Source: Calliopum simillimum
Lineage: Eukaryota; Arthropoda; Insecta; Diptera; Lauxaniidae
Direction of reading: 5' to 3'
Assembly (NCBI GenBank): GCA_951812925.1
Contig: OX638370.1
Span: forward strand, 99,276,897 to 99,340,896
DNA: 64,000 bases
Every line of letters begins with the position of its first letter. The first letter of the stretch is position 1. The position numbers and the translations under genes are program-made. The notes under the pieces are model-generated. The model did no database searches. It worked only from the letters and a program-made list of their open reading frames with translations, and was not told where the DNA came from. Shown piece by piece: positions 36,784 to 48,899 of the stretch.

Positions 36784-39700
36784 ATGATGTTGCGCAAAGT
36801 GCTATGGATTTTGGTGCTGGTATTTTTAATACAAATGCAAGAAACTGAACGTAAGTTAATGATTTCAAATGAAATAGATATTTTACTTTAAAGAATTACA
36901 TTCTTTCAGAAAAATCACTTTACAGACAAAAACACAAAAATGTTAAAAAGTCATACAGCAAAAATTCACGTCCATTTTTGAGGCGAAGAACAAGTGTTTT
37001 AGAAGAAACTCAGTCGGATTTATATGAATTTAATAAACCTTTTGGTTTTGTGCATAACACTCATGAGCTAGAGGGCAGAACCAATCGTAAGCATGGTATA
37101 GGAACTGAAGAAATCTATGCAGAGGATGAAAACATAAAGAAGCCACTTGTCATTAAGGATAAAAGGCTTAAAACTGATGCTAGCTTTGCCAGCGCCTTGG
37201 AGAATGAATTGAGCATTCGAAAACTTATGGAAGAATTAGTTGTAAAGAGTAAGCTCTTGGATGCTGAGCTTGTAAAGGAGAGCGATTTAGCTGCTATGGA
37301 AATAAAAAAACCAAATAGTTCTGAAAATACATTGATACAAGGATTAGAGGAATATGCAAAAATTGTTGAAAATCAAACTATTGAGAAGCCTATGTTTGAA
37401 TCGGCAAACCACACTGTCAAAATTGATATAATGAAACTTTTTAAAGGTATGACAAATCAAACGAAGGGAAGTGACCTAAATGAAAAGCCGATCCAAGAAG
37501 AAGCGCTTAAAAAAGCTATCATGCAGCACTATTGGCAGCAAGTATTGAAAAAAGCAAATGCAATGGAAGCAGAAAAGCAAAAAGCAGAAGAGGAAATATT
37601 CACCGGTATCAAGAAGGATCAATTGAACATAATTTTAAAAGAAAATAGCAAAAATTCTACTAAAAATTTTCTCGAACTTTCAACTTCACCAGTGAAAACT
37701 CCAGTAGAAAAAGTTGATAGCAGCGTAACGAGTGAAGCAAAGCTACAAATGACTGCTCTAAAGCAACAAAATATGAGAGATGCTATCAAATCTGAAACTA
37801 CCACAGCAAATTCAAAAGAAAATCAAAGTGCTACGACTTTTGAAACTAAGAGAGATGACCAATCGCAAAATCCCAAGCTGGCACTTAATACAACAGCAAA
37901 TCTAGAAACACAAACTGAAAAGTCCGTGGAGTTTGCTCAAACGAATACTTCAAAAGACAACATCGATACTGATGATGAATCGCTTATAGCAACCATCGAA
38001 GATGAAGAAAATGAGATCAATACAGTCAAACCAGCATATGATATACAGGATCGTAGCAATGCGCTAATACGCATTTTGAACAAAGAAGACTTGAAGGAGA
38101 TTTTAAAGCAACAAAACAAAGACGGTCAATTCGACTTGACATCAGTTTCAAGTGACCCACACCCTGAAGATATTGTTGCATTGCATTTGGACGATGAAAC
38201 GCTTAAGAATCAATTAGATTTCTTACAACAAAATGCACCAAAAATACAAAAACATAAGGAAGTGCTAAACGATAAAAATGTTTTACTAGATAAAGGTGTT
38301 TCAGCCAAAAATGATACTGAACTGGAAGCGGCTTTCCAGCAAGCAGTTCAAGTACAACTAAGTAAATTACAAGAAAATCTCAAAAATGCTATCGATTTTA
38401 GTAAACTTTTTGCAAACTTAACTAAAGCAGATAGTGCTGAGAAAATAGTGGAGTTTCCCGTACAACAAACGAATTTCAATAATGAAGAGGAAACTTTAGA
38501 ACTACCACAACATATACAATTCTATAATGAAGACTTTGAACCGCCTTTAATAATTGAACAATCAGTAATAACGATAGATAATTCGGTTAAGGAAGTTCCT
38601 CATACTCAATCAGCGGTCAAATGGAAAACAACTGAAATCCCAGTCGTAATAACTAAAACGACCACTGAAGAAACTTTGGAAAAAACCAAACTATTACCAA
38701 AAGAAGATTCAAACGTTAAAGAAATATCAAATACAACAGCCAAAATCGAAGAAGCCACAACTGAACTTACAGCTTCAAAGGAAAAACCAATCGAAAATTT
38801 GGTTACAGAAATGGAAGAAACAGCGGTACCATGGCTTGTAAATATAAATCAAACTTTGACAACAATAGCATTGGATAAATCGAGAGAAGACATCAAGACT
38901 CTCCCAACAGTATACCAAAACAAAGATGAATACAATAAGGAACATAAAACTACGGAGAGCTCTCTCAGCATTCCACCTGATAGTATTTTTAAGGAAAAAG
39001 TTGAAGAGACAACGGCATATGAAACTCTGAAGGAAGACATAACTCCAACTAAACATACAACTGAGCAGCTTACGGAAGAAAATGGTTCTAGCGAGAAAGA
39101 CAAAATAAACGTTTCAATGTTCGAGAATTTAGAAGAAATAAAGACAAATGTGACGGAAGATGCTACTATAAACTTAGATAAAGTTATTTTTGAAACATCA
39201 ACCGAGAATATAGGAGATGATATTAATTTATTAGAGGGTTTCAAACCAATTGAAAATTCCTCAGTTTTCGAAAAAAATTTCACTGCAAAATTAGACTACT
39301 TAAATGAGGAACACGTTGAAGAAACTACGGTTTCTTATCAAACATATGACTATGAAACTAACACTGAAAAGCTAGTTGAGAATTCAGTACTTGATATGAT
39401 CAGTAATGGGACAGGTTATCTGGTTAAAAATGAAAGCACCACAAAGACTTCAATTACAGAAGTCACCAAAATGGAAGCTGTAGAAGAACTTCAAACGACG
39501 ATGACCCCAGAAGTAGTAAAAGTAAAAGATGCCCTAGAAATAATAGAAGAGTATTCTACAAAGCCAAATAATCTCAATGAATTAATGGAAACAACAACAG
39601 CAGCACTTAGCGCTAAAGAAGATGATGATGCTGGAGAAGCAACAAACTTAGAAACGACAACTCTCCAAAGTCTGATTCAAGAGCTGAAAGTTGAGGATCG

Positions 39701-42700
39701 TGTTAGCGGGCAAGTTGTTGATTTGAAATTGGGGACAGCTGCTGATGCAACAGAATTTCATATGACGATGGCCACAGAAGTAGTAAAAGTAAAAAATGCA
39801 CTAGAAATAATAGAAGAGTATTCTACAAAACCAAATAATCTCAATGAATTAATGGAAACTACAACAGCAGCACTTAGCGCTAAAGAAGAAGATGATGCTG
39901 GAGAAGAAACAAACTTAGAAACTACAACTTTCCAAAGTCTGATTCAAGAACTGAAAGTGGAGGATCATGTAAGCGGGCAAGTTGTTGATTTGAAATTGGG
40001 GACAGCTGCTGATACAATAGATTTACTTGGAACCGGTAACTTAGATTTCAGTATTTCGGGAAGCAAAATTTTTACAAGCAAAGAAGGCATTATAAAAGAA
40101 ACATTGAAAGAAACTGAAGACAAATCTCCACTTCAATATAATAACACTGAGAAAACTGAAGGCCTTGAAAAAGTTTCATTGGATAAAGGAAATGATAAAG
40201 ACAATATGAGGCTAGAACAACCAAACAAAGCACAAAGTGATAAGCCAGCAGTAAAAGAAAATATAAATGATACTGAAAAAGGGACACAGCAAGTAAAGGA
40301 TGAGTCAAAAGATGGATTACCCATAAAGCTAAAAGAGTTTATGGGAGTAGAAGCCACAAAACCAGTAGATAAAAATACGGCAGAAATAATAGCAGCAGTC
40401 GAAGACAATATGGGACTTGATGTGAAAGTAAAGTTAGAAGATTTGAAAAAAAAAATTTTAAAGGTCAACAAAAATATTACGGACAAAATAGAAAACAGGA
40501 TAGAAAAAATTGCAGAGGTAGCAGAAAGCAGTGAAAAAGGCGTTAAAAAACCATCAGAGCTACAAGAAAGTCATCAAATAAAAAATGAGACAACTGGAAT
40601 ACCACTTGAAAGTAGCAATGACCAAATAACGAATATTTCAATCGCAAAAGATAAAGAAAAATTCAACGTTGCAGAATCACAGTTAATCGAGGACCAGTTA
40701 GAAGAAAACCTTAAAGATGATATATTGTTGGGATCTAGCGAAAACTTAGAAAATAAAAATATTGAAAATACAACCACAGCAGAGCATAAAAAAATGAGTG
40801 AAGAAACTACAACAGCAGTTTATAATGCAGCGGTGGATGATGAAGATTTGGCACTTAGTTATAGTGATGAAACAAAGGAAGAAGAAATAGATGAGCCATC
40901 ATTAATGAATAACGGCAAAGAAAAGATAAAGTTTATGAATGAAACATCAGCAGAAGAACCTGATGACACAACTGATGCAAACAACGAAGAAGAAACAGCA
41001 GTAGATAATGATAAGAAAGACACTGAAGAATCAAAAGAAATAGAGTATGTAAATGAAATGGTACAGGAATTAGCAGCGGTAAAAGGAATCATAGAAAAAT
41101 TGGGAAATACAAATGACAAAGAATCAACAGCATTTGATAAGAATAAAGAAAAAGAAGTAAAAATGGAAGTGACAACAGCAGCTAATAAAGCAAAGGAAGA
41201 AGAAATGGATAAGCCATTATTAATGGACAATGGCAAGGAAAAGTTAAAGCTAATAAATGAAACAACGGCAGAAGGCTATGATAAAATATCACAAGCAAAT
41301 AAAGAAAAACTAACAGCAGTAGAAAATTATGAGAAAGTTAAAGAAGACAGTGAAGAATCAGAACAGAGCTATGTAGACATACCGATTGAATTAATAGAAG
41401 AATTAATAGAAGCAGATGAATTTAAAGTAGATGTGGCAAACAAAGATGGTAAAGAATCAATAGCAGAAGACAATGGTGACGGCGGTGAAGAAAACACTGA
41501 AGAATCCGTAGAAGTTGGTGTTGAGAATACAAAAGATGAAAAGATACAACAAAATGCGTCAGATGTTGGAGTCATGGTGAAAGGTACCAAGGTATCAACA
41601 GCAAAAGACAAAGAAAATGTAAAATTTGTGGAAAAACTATCAGCTGAGGATTTTAATCTTGCGTCCACTGCAATGATAAATGAAACAACAGTTAAAAAGG
41701 AACTTCCAGTAGTTGGGGTTAAAATCGAAAACAATAACAAATTAAAAGAAGAAATGTCTGCAGAATCATTAACAATTGAAAGTAATATATTAAATAGAGA
41801 AGATGCGGAAAAAGTAAATGAAAAGACTGTACTAGAAAATAGCAATGCTACTGAAGAAGTAATAAAAATAAAAAGTGAATCAATTGCAGAAGACAATAAA
41901 AATGTTGCAGAAGAAGAACTGGAGAAAAACGGTCAAATCACGGAGAAAATTATTAAAGTAATATTAGCAGCAGAGAATGATAATATGGCAACATTAGACA
42001 ATGAAAATTCGGAAAATGTAAAAATTCAAAACACTACGGCAGAGAGTAATGACAAGTTAGAAGAAGAATTGTCAACAGTTGATACTAAGAAGGAAATAGA
42101 AGTAGAGATAAAAGAAGAAACAACAGCCCCTGTTAATCACAAATTTGGAGAAAACTTTATAAAAATATCCTCGATAGTATACAATAATGAAAATATAGCT
42201 GAAAATTCAGAAGAAAAGTTGGTGGCAAACAATGATGATATAAAAGTGGATAAAAAGTTGGCGTCAGATATGATTGATGAGCTAATGTTTACGAACAAAA
42301 CTATAGTTGGAGAGAAAATGGTTGAAGCAATGCCGGCAAAAGATAATGATAATGAAGATGGAGAAAATTATGAAGAAGTGACAACAAAAGGCAGCGATAA
42401 AGACATAGAATATGAAGAAGAAAGCAAATTAGAAGATATTGCAGAAAATGTAGGTGTAAAGATCGTGCAAGAAGCAGAATTATTGCATGTAGAAGATAAT
42501 TTCAAAAATAGAATAGAACCTATAAAAATTGGTGATTCAGATGTCATTGATAGTAATAAAGAAGATGTAATGATGGAAGATAACAGTAGTGAGGAAATAA
42601 AAGATGACAACTCTACAGAAGAAAATTTCAACATAAAAGAAAATAATGCTGCAGAATCAAGTACTGGAATTAATGACAGAAGCCAAGAAATAATATTAAA

Positions 42701-45212
42701 TGAAACAGAAAACAAAGTAAAAGAAGAGTTACAAAAAGGACTGGCAATGGAAGATAAAGCCAAAGCAGATAGTAATAAAGTAAAAAAAGAACAAATGACA
42801 GTATCACCCAATGAAAATCATAATAATTTAGAAGAAATGACAAAACAGAAGTTAAAAGTAGAACATGCAGACCTAATTGAAGCAACGAAGATAAAGAATG
42901 CAACAACAGTAGACCTTAATACGCTGAAAGAAAAAATAAAAATGGAAACACTGACAGGAGAAAATAATCTTGAAGTAAAGGGAATAACAGTAGACTCAGA
43001 AGAAAAGAAAAACATACTACAAGAAAAAACGACAACAGATAATCAAAAAGCTAAGCAAGAATCAACGGTATTATTAGAAAGTCAAAAAAATAAAACAGAA
43101 CTGTCAACAATGGGTAACGATAAAATGAAGGGGTATAATGTAGAAAGCAATATGAAAGCAAAAGAGGAAATAATGCCAATAGCATTTGTCAAGACAGAAA
43201 AACTAGCAGTGGCTCTAGATAGGACCATAGACGAAAACACAACAAATGAAAATAAGAAGAACCAAAATGCAAAGAGGAGAGAAAAACCAGAAATAAAAGA
43301 TGATACACAAATAACTGAAGATGATAAAATAAAGAGTAAAATCTCAAAAGTTGTAGAGAATTCCTCTGAAGCAAATGAAGAAGTAACGAAATATCAAAAA
43401 TCTGACAAAATTCAAGAAGAAAAGAAGCACTCGGAGTTAAATGAACTGCATTTGCCAAACACAGTTCAATATAAGATACAGTCAGATAGCCTAGTAAATA
43501 ATATAAAACCAAATTTAGAGCATAATGTAGAAAAGATTCAAACTGTACAAATTGATAAAGAAAAGTTAAAGCAAATGGAAATAAATATTGCAAAGAAAAA
43601 CAACACATTAAATAGTGGGGAAAAGTTAAATGCAAACACTAACAAATTACGTATCATATTGAGTACAGACAAAAATGCCGAACAAGAAATGAAGAATAAC
43701 ACTTTCAAGCAAGCTGATAAATTCCCGGATATGACAAAAACTCTAACAACTGAAGTGGAAGATAAACAAAATGTCAAAATTGACAAGGGTGTGCTAAAGC
43801 AAATTGAAATAAATGTAGCGAAGAAGCAAAATGTAAAAGAAACCATGCAAAATACCCCAACTAACAATGATGAACTACGCGTTATAGTTAGCAAGAAGGA
43901 TATCAAGGATGTTGCTAAAAGTGAAAACCATTCAGAGAAAGAGAAGATAAACGAAAAAAGTACGGAATATATGAAATTTATTGAAACAAAACAAAATAAC
44001 GATGAAGGTTTGACGGAAACAAAACACAGCAGTACAAGTGACAATAAAAATTCCATAAAGAAACAACAACAGACAAGCAGCAACATTGAAACACAGAAAC
44101 TCAATGAAGATTTCAGCTCAACGGTGAATTGTGTTACTGGGGACAGCGTGGACATCGCCATGGATGCTTCTGTTAAAAATAATCAAGGAAATTCGAAAAG
44201 ATTGGCGGATGATAGTATAAAAACAAGTGCAATTAAAAGAATTGGCCTTGTATTGACCGAACAACAAATTGAAGAAGATAAAAACAACAAAAGCATTGAA
44301 AAGGAATTGAATGATGAAAACGATAAAGTTGCTATGGCCGTCACCGCCATCGTTGCTGATGAAGTTGATGACACTGATGCTCTTGTTGTGAACGATTTCA
44401 CTGATGAGACTGATGATGTGGCAACATTGAAGCCTGTATCGTTGATACGGCAAGAGGACAATTCAAGCATGCAACAAGAAAGCAATGAAGATGAAGAGCA
44501 ACAAGAAGCACACGATAGCGATGAAATTGATATCGCGGACAATGAAGATGATGATGCTGCAGAAATCGAAACTGAAGTTGCTGAAAATATAAAGTATGAT
44601 AAGATTGAAAATAAAAATCAAATGTTCGCAGACAATATAAATGAACAAGATAAAACGAAACATATAAATGTTGCTGAAATAAATCATCACATTGATGCTT
44701 TTGTCGATAATATTGACAGTGTTGCAGAGAACACTGCTGACAATACAATGCATCATGGAAATCAAAAAAGTCCCCCAACTAATGACAAGCTACCGGCACC
44801 CACTGAATTAACTGTAACGGATGCGGCCAACACAAAAAAGGCTGCAATTGATTATGATGTCAAAAATGCTGATGTCTTTCAAGCTGATGATGATGTTGAC
44901 AATGATGATGGCAATGTTGCTGGTTTTGCTGATACAACACAATATCATGCCAATGCACAAAGTATTGCCGCTTTAGATGAGCAACAACATCCAATATCAA
45001 ATTGGTGGAGCACTTTACATCATGCGGAAATTAGAAAATTTTTGAATAGCATCTTTAATGATGCAGCAGATGAGTTCTATCAGGAGATAGCACGTCAGGC
45101 AAGAGTGGAGTTGCAGGAAATGCCACCGCAGCGACAAAGTGTATTAAGGCAGAATCATCGCAAAGGGTCAGCAGCAGCGCAATGGCTTGATGATGCATGG
45201 TCACTTTGGTGA
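36784..45212 (+). CDS. Giant secreted Glu/Lys/Asn/Thr-rich protein (2 exons, ~2789 aa)
   Basis: Function not recognised. Exon 1 is 36784-36850 and exon 2 is 36910-45212, separated by a 59-bp GT-AG intron (GTAAGT donor, TTCTTTCAG acceptor). The split codon C|AA (Gln) keeps frame with the long ORF. I chose the ATG at 36784 because it supplies a signal peptide (Met-Met-Leu-Arg-Lys, then a hydrophobic run of Val, Leu, Ile and Phe to about residue 16), and because the ORF in exon 2 has no plausible ATG near its start. The mature chain is strongly charged and low in complexity, with only one cysteine that I can find (near 44130) and many N-x-S/T sequons, often in an NETTAE-like phrase. Three in-frame internal duplications are visible. 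The last ~70 residues (Trp-Trp, RKFLNSIF, DDAWSLW end) look folded and conserved. It is probably extracellular and heavily glycosylated; matrix, eggshell or glue roles are guesses. Confidence 0.85.
39498..40013 (+). repeat. Internal in-frame 267-bp duplication within gene 1
   Basis: Two tandem copies of an 89-codon unit (39498-39764 and 39765-40013) share EVVKVK, ALEIIEEYSTKPNN, LNELMETTTAALSAKE, SLIQELKVED and SGQVVDLKLGTAAD. DNA identity is very high, so this is the most recent expansion visible in the gene. Differences are mostly single substitutions. Confidence 0.9.
40874..41310 (+). repeat. Older in-frame duplication in gene 1, offset 318 bp
   Basis: KEEEIDEPSLMNNGKEK with FMNETSAEE (from 40874) recurs as KEEEMDKPLLMDNGKEK with LINETTAEG (from 41192), an offset of 106 codons. 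The copies are more diverged than the 267-bp pair, showing repeated rounds of expansion. Confidence 0.75.
43540..43910 (+). repeat. Third internal duplication in gene 1, offset ~76 codons
   Basis: IDKEKLKQMEINIAKK with KLRIILS (near 43550-43665) recurs as IDKGVLKQIEINVAKK with ELRVIVS (near 43780-43900). Hydrophobic positions are conserved while the linkers differ, which hints at a small strand-forming motif under constraint. Confidence 0.65.
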
Positions 45213-45292
45213 TGTGGGATATGTGAGCGGACATTTAGGAAGGGACTGATTTTTTGTAGCGATAAGTTAGTTTGTAAATGGAAATTGAATTC

Positions 45293-45298
45293 AGTAAA
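45293..45298 (+). terminator. Possible polyadenylation signal of gene 1
   Basis: AGTAAA, a known variant of AATAAA, lies about 80 bases after the stop codon at 45210-45212. No canonical AATAAA is seen in the next 200 bases. Tentative. Confidence 0.35.
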
Positions 45299-45639
45299 AT
45301 AATGTTTTGCTAAACCTAATATGTTTTCTTTTTAAATAAGTTGTAAGATTTGCGTTTAAAAAAATTTTAAGCGAAAGTATTATTGTGCCTAAAATTTTTT
45401 TGAGGAAACTTTTAATACTAAAGTATTTAAAAAAATATAAGTCGTTAAAAATCAATTGATTGTCAATTGCAATACTACTGCATTCTATTCTTTGTTGGGA
45501 CTTAAGTTCACTTTCATACTGTAGCACCTGTATATCGATCTCTGTTCGATCGACCATTCGATCTGATAATTAATTTAGATATAATTTTTCATAGCTATTA
45601 CGGATAAATTCGTTAAGATTCTTAAACTACTTTTTTATG

Positions 45640-46440
45640 ACGTACTAGCATTCTTTGCCCGCTTCGCTAGGCATGTTTGTTTAGTTTTTTGATTCCCAAT
45701 AGCTTAGAAGGTATACAGGGATAAAATTTTGATTTACGCCACTGCCACGTCACCAATAAAAATTTAGGTATTTTGAGAAAGTTAAAAACCATCTTAAAAA
45801 TTGGCAATGGCATAGCTGGAGTGTCCCAGGAAACCATCAATTAAGGCTTGTTGATAGTTTGTCTTAGATGTTTTTCCTGTAGTACATCTAGATATTCTTC
45901 GTTTTGACTATGAAGCCTTCGGGTGACCTTCGGGAAGCATCGGGTATTCCAAAAAACCATCAATTAAAGTTTGTTGATAGTTCACCATAGATTTTTTCCC
46001 TCTCGTATACCTAGATATTCTTCGTTTTGACTAAAAAGCCTTCGGGTGACCTTCAAACACCTTTGGGTGTCACAAAAAACTATCACTTAATGCTTATTGA
46101 TAGTCCGCCATAGATTTTTTCCCTCTTGTGTACCTAGATATTCCTTGTTTTGACTATGAAGCCCTCGGGTGACCTTCGGCAAACTTCGGATGTTCCAAAA
46201 AACTATCAGTTAAAACTTGTTGAAAGCTTGCCATAGATATTTTTCCTCTCGTATACCTAGATATTCTTCGTTTTGACTATTAAGCCTTCGGGTGGTCTTC
46301 GGAAACCTTCGTGTATAGCATAAAAACATTTCCATACCTAATATATACTCATTTCCAAATTTTCAGCTCAATTGGACGAATGCTTTCTGAGTGATAATGC
46401 TTCAGACACACAGTCATTTTTATATATATAGATATTAAGA
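45640..46440. repeat. Dispersed repeat containing four ~122-bp tandem units
   Basis: Starts TACTAGCATTCTTTGCCCGC with TTCGCTAGGC and ends CAGTCATTTTTATATATATAG, the same end style as the repeat at 56828-57424. Within it, four units at 45822-46315 each contain CTAGATATTCTTCGTTTTGA, AGCCTTCGGGTGACCTTCGG-like text and AACCATCAATTAA. The period is about 122 bases (TTCGTTTTGACT near 45898, 46020, 46146 and 46266). Confidence 0.75.
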
Positions 46441-46462
46441 TCTTAATTCTAAGAAAGAATAT

Positions 46463-46575
46463 ATAGGGTGTATCGCATAAGGTTACGAAACTTCCAGGAG
46501 GTGATAGTGGATGCCCAGACTAACAAAAAATTGCACTTGAAGGTGGTCTTAAATGTACCCCTAAGAGGTTAAAGG
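46463..46575. repeat. Dispersed repeat, CATAAGGTTACGAA type, copy 2
   Basis: Matches 27862-27985 through AGGGTGTATCGCATAAGG, TTACGAAACTTCCAGGAGG, TGATAGTGGA and CCAGACTAACAAAAAATTGC. Confidence 0.65.
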
Positions 46576-47242
46576 GTTAAAAAACTGATTTTCTGACTTG
46601 TTTCGGAAAAAAAATTTTCTTGGGTCACCTTAACGTTTCAGACAATACCCTGTTATGAAAAACTTTTGGTTAATTGTATGAGCTTTCTAACAATGTATTT
46701 GATTTATAGGGTTTAAAAAGATTTTGCAAAGTTCTGGAGTTTTTGAATATGGGGCGTATTTCTGCATCATAAGTTTTTTCGGTTTTCTTTTTCACCCCAG
46801 GATGCCGGAACCAAAAATTTTTTTCTTCGTTTTTTGTGTTTTCTACGCGTTTCATGCCTTTTTACGACATATAAGTGGAAAAAAAAAATGTTTTCACCCA
46901 ACGGGTCCCCCTTTGGATGAAACTAAAAATTAAATTTTTTTTTTGTTTTCATTTTTTTCGTGTTTTATACGCATTTCATGACTTTTTTGGACATTTTTGC
47001 CTCAAGTGTCTATCTTGGATGTCGGAAACAAAAATTTATAAAAATTTTGTTTTCAACATTGCATGTTCTGAAGCTAACCGCAGATTTATGTAAAAAGGCC
47101 TTTTGAAGCGCTTTTTCATAATGCGGCTGTAATCATTCTCCGATTTAAAAAAAAAATAAAACAAAGTGAACGTGCTAAGATTCGAACGGAGATGGGAATT
47201 GAACCCTTGCATACAGAAACATAATTTACAAACTTGTATATG
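46576..47242. other. Repeat-like AT-rich DNA with a local ~170-bp duplication
   Basis: GATGCCGGAACCAAAAATTT near 46802 and GGATGTCGGAAACAAAAATT near 47017 mark two diverged copies of a block that also holds GTTTTCTACGCGTTTCATG / GTTTTATACGCATTTCATG. No gene supported. Confidence 0.5.
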
Positions 47243-48151
47243 AAGCAAAACTCACCCAAAAGTACCAGCTGAAAATTTTTTTGTCTCCGACTTTGCTCAA
47301 AATTGGCAATATGGTAGAACCGATGTGCAAAAACAATGATCCGTGATTTGGTCCTAGTACCATTTGTTGTTAAAATACAGGGTGTTGAATTTGGCGTTTT
47401 AAGTCATTTTCATGAAAAGGGTGTTTTTTCAAAAATTTATAGCTTACATCAAAATTTGTAAATTGATATGTCTAAGTAACTAGTCCCATTTATTTTTAAG
47501 TTTACTTTTTTAAAAAAAATATTACTTGGTGAAAAAATTTTTTTTTGCACCAAAATTTTTTAAACTTAAAAATACTTTTAAATTTTTTTTGAAAAAAAAC
47601 CCAAAGTAATTTTTTTTTAAAAGTATTTCAAATTAAAGCATAATTTATAAGCTTTAAAATGATGTATGACTTAAGATGAGATTTGGTCGCAAAATGAGAC
47701 TTTTTGGCTTGTGAACGCCCGCGACAGGCAAAACTCTTTGTTTACTCAAGAGGAAGGCATCTTACGAAAAAAGTGTATGTATGTATGTATTCTCCTTTAA
47801 CTCCTAGGAGGAGCATAGGGCCAATACAAAAATTGTGTACAAGGCATAAAATATTTAGAATCGTACAAGAAATACTTACGTCTAAAATTTTTGGGAATTT
47901 TTTGGAAAGTTAAAAAAAATTTTTTTTTCTCTGAAAAAAAATTTTAAAAAAATTTTTCAAAAATTTTTAAAAAAAAAAGTTTAAAAAAATCCAAAAAATT
48001 CACACATAGTATTTCTTGAACGATTCTAAGCATTTTGTATCTCGTACAGTTTTTTCGTAAGATGCCTTCCTCTTGAGTAAACAAAGAGTTTTGCTTGCCA
48101 AATTTGAGCGAAATCGGAGACAAAAAAATTTTCTGGTGGTACGCTTGGCGT
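47243..48151. repeat. Foldback repeat family, near-complete copy
   Basis: The left end AAAGTACCAGCTGAAAATTT with GTCTCCGACTTTGCTC is mirrored at the right end by GAGCGAAATCGGAGAC and TTTTCTGGTGGTACGCTTGG. A second, inner inverted pair of about 50 bases is made by GGCAAAACTCTTTGTTTACT...GGCATCTTACGAAAAAA (47727-47777) and its complement (48045-48096). Related copies: 11395-11520, 32990-33318 and 57424-60074. A non-LTR tail is inserted at 47774-47840. Confidence 0.75.
47774..47840 (-). mobile_element. 5'-truncated non-LTR retrotransposon tail (~67 bp)
   Basis: Read on the - strand, the piece runs from TTGGCCCTATGCTCCTCC through TAGGAGTTAAAGGAGAATAC into an ATAC simple repeat. This is the 3' end of the element seen at 21775 and 57555. 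It interrupts the foldback repeat between AAAAAAGTGTA and CAAGGCATAAAAT, which are contiguous in the sister copy near 59657. The GTGTA repeated on both sides looks like the target duplication. Confidence 0.8.
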
Positions 48152-48330
48152 ATATGTAAAGAAGAAATACTTTTCCATACTTGCCACGCCTTATTCTGCG
48201 AGTTACAAAGTTAAGGAGAAAACGAATATACCCTGCGTGTAGGGTATAAAAAGATATAATTTTAAATTTACTGGGATTATGAATATAAAAAGGGTATGGG
48301 GAAAGTTTTTGAATACGGTATATTAATAGT

Positions 48331-48899
48331 CTAACATCCGTCAGTAAAAATATGTATCGATCGAGTTTTTAGTTAAAACCTTATTTTTGCATATATTTAG
48401 GAATGGGGGAATATATTTTTGCTGGGTTGCCTCTCAAAATGTGGCCGCAAGTATTATCAAATTGCGATAACTTATGAACCGTGAGTCTCGCGGGGAAAAG
48501 TGTCAAAATCTTTTTTGTGAAGAGTCACATGCTCTACATGTAATTTTCATTATATGTTAAAAAAAATTTACCGTTTAAGAATTATTTATTAAAAACCGAT
48601 TTTTTTTACGCAATAAACAATAAACGTTAAAAAAATCGGTTTTTAATAAATAACTCCTAAACGGTAATTTTTTTTTACATATAATTGAAATTACTTGTAG
48701 AGCATATGACTCTCCATAAAAAAGATCTGGGCACTTTTACTCGTGCGACTCACGGTTCATAAGTTATCGCAATTTGATAATACTTGCGGCCACCCGCCAA
48801 AAATATGTTCCCCCGTTCATAAATATATGCAAAAACTAGATTTTAACTAAAAACTCGATCGATACATTTTTTTACTGCCGGATCTCGTACTATAAGACT
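48331..48899. repeat. Long palindrome (foldback), arms ~275 bp
   Basis: The left arm (CCGTCAGTAAAAATATGTAT, CGATCGAGTTTTTAGTTAAA, TGGCCGCAAGTATTATCAAA, TTGCGATAACTTATGAACCG) is mirrored in full by the right arm ending TTTTTTTACTGCCGGAT. The centre is near 48615, with ACGTTAAAAAAATCGGTTTT facing AAAACCGATTTTTTTTACG. Arms differ by scattered substitutions and small indels. No coding content. Confidence 0.9.

Noticed and set aside
36978..36980. Start of gene 1 at a TTG codon
   Set aside because: The frame extends upstream to a splice acceptor and joins in phase to an ATG exon with a signal peptide, a much better explanation than a non-ATG start.
38849..44778. Several 100-200 codon frames antisense to gene 1
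   Set aside because: Ser/Phe/Leu-rich complements of a Glu/Lys-rich coding sequence; shadows.
45822..46315. CRISPR-like regular repeats
   Set aside because: The units are long, contiguous and diverged, with no unique spacers, in an insect genome; an ordinary tandem repeat.
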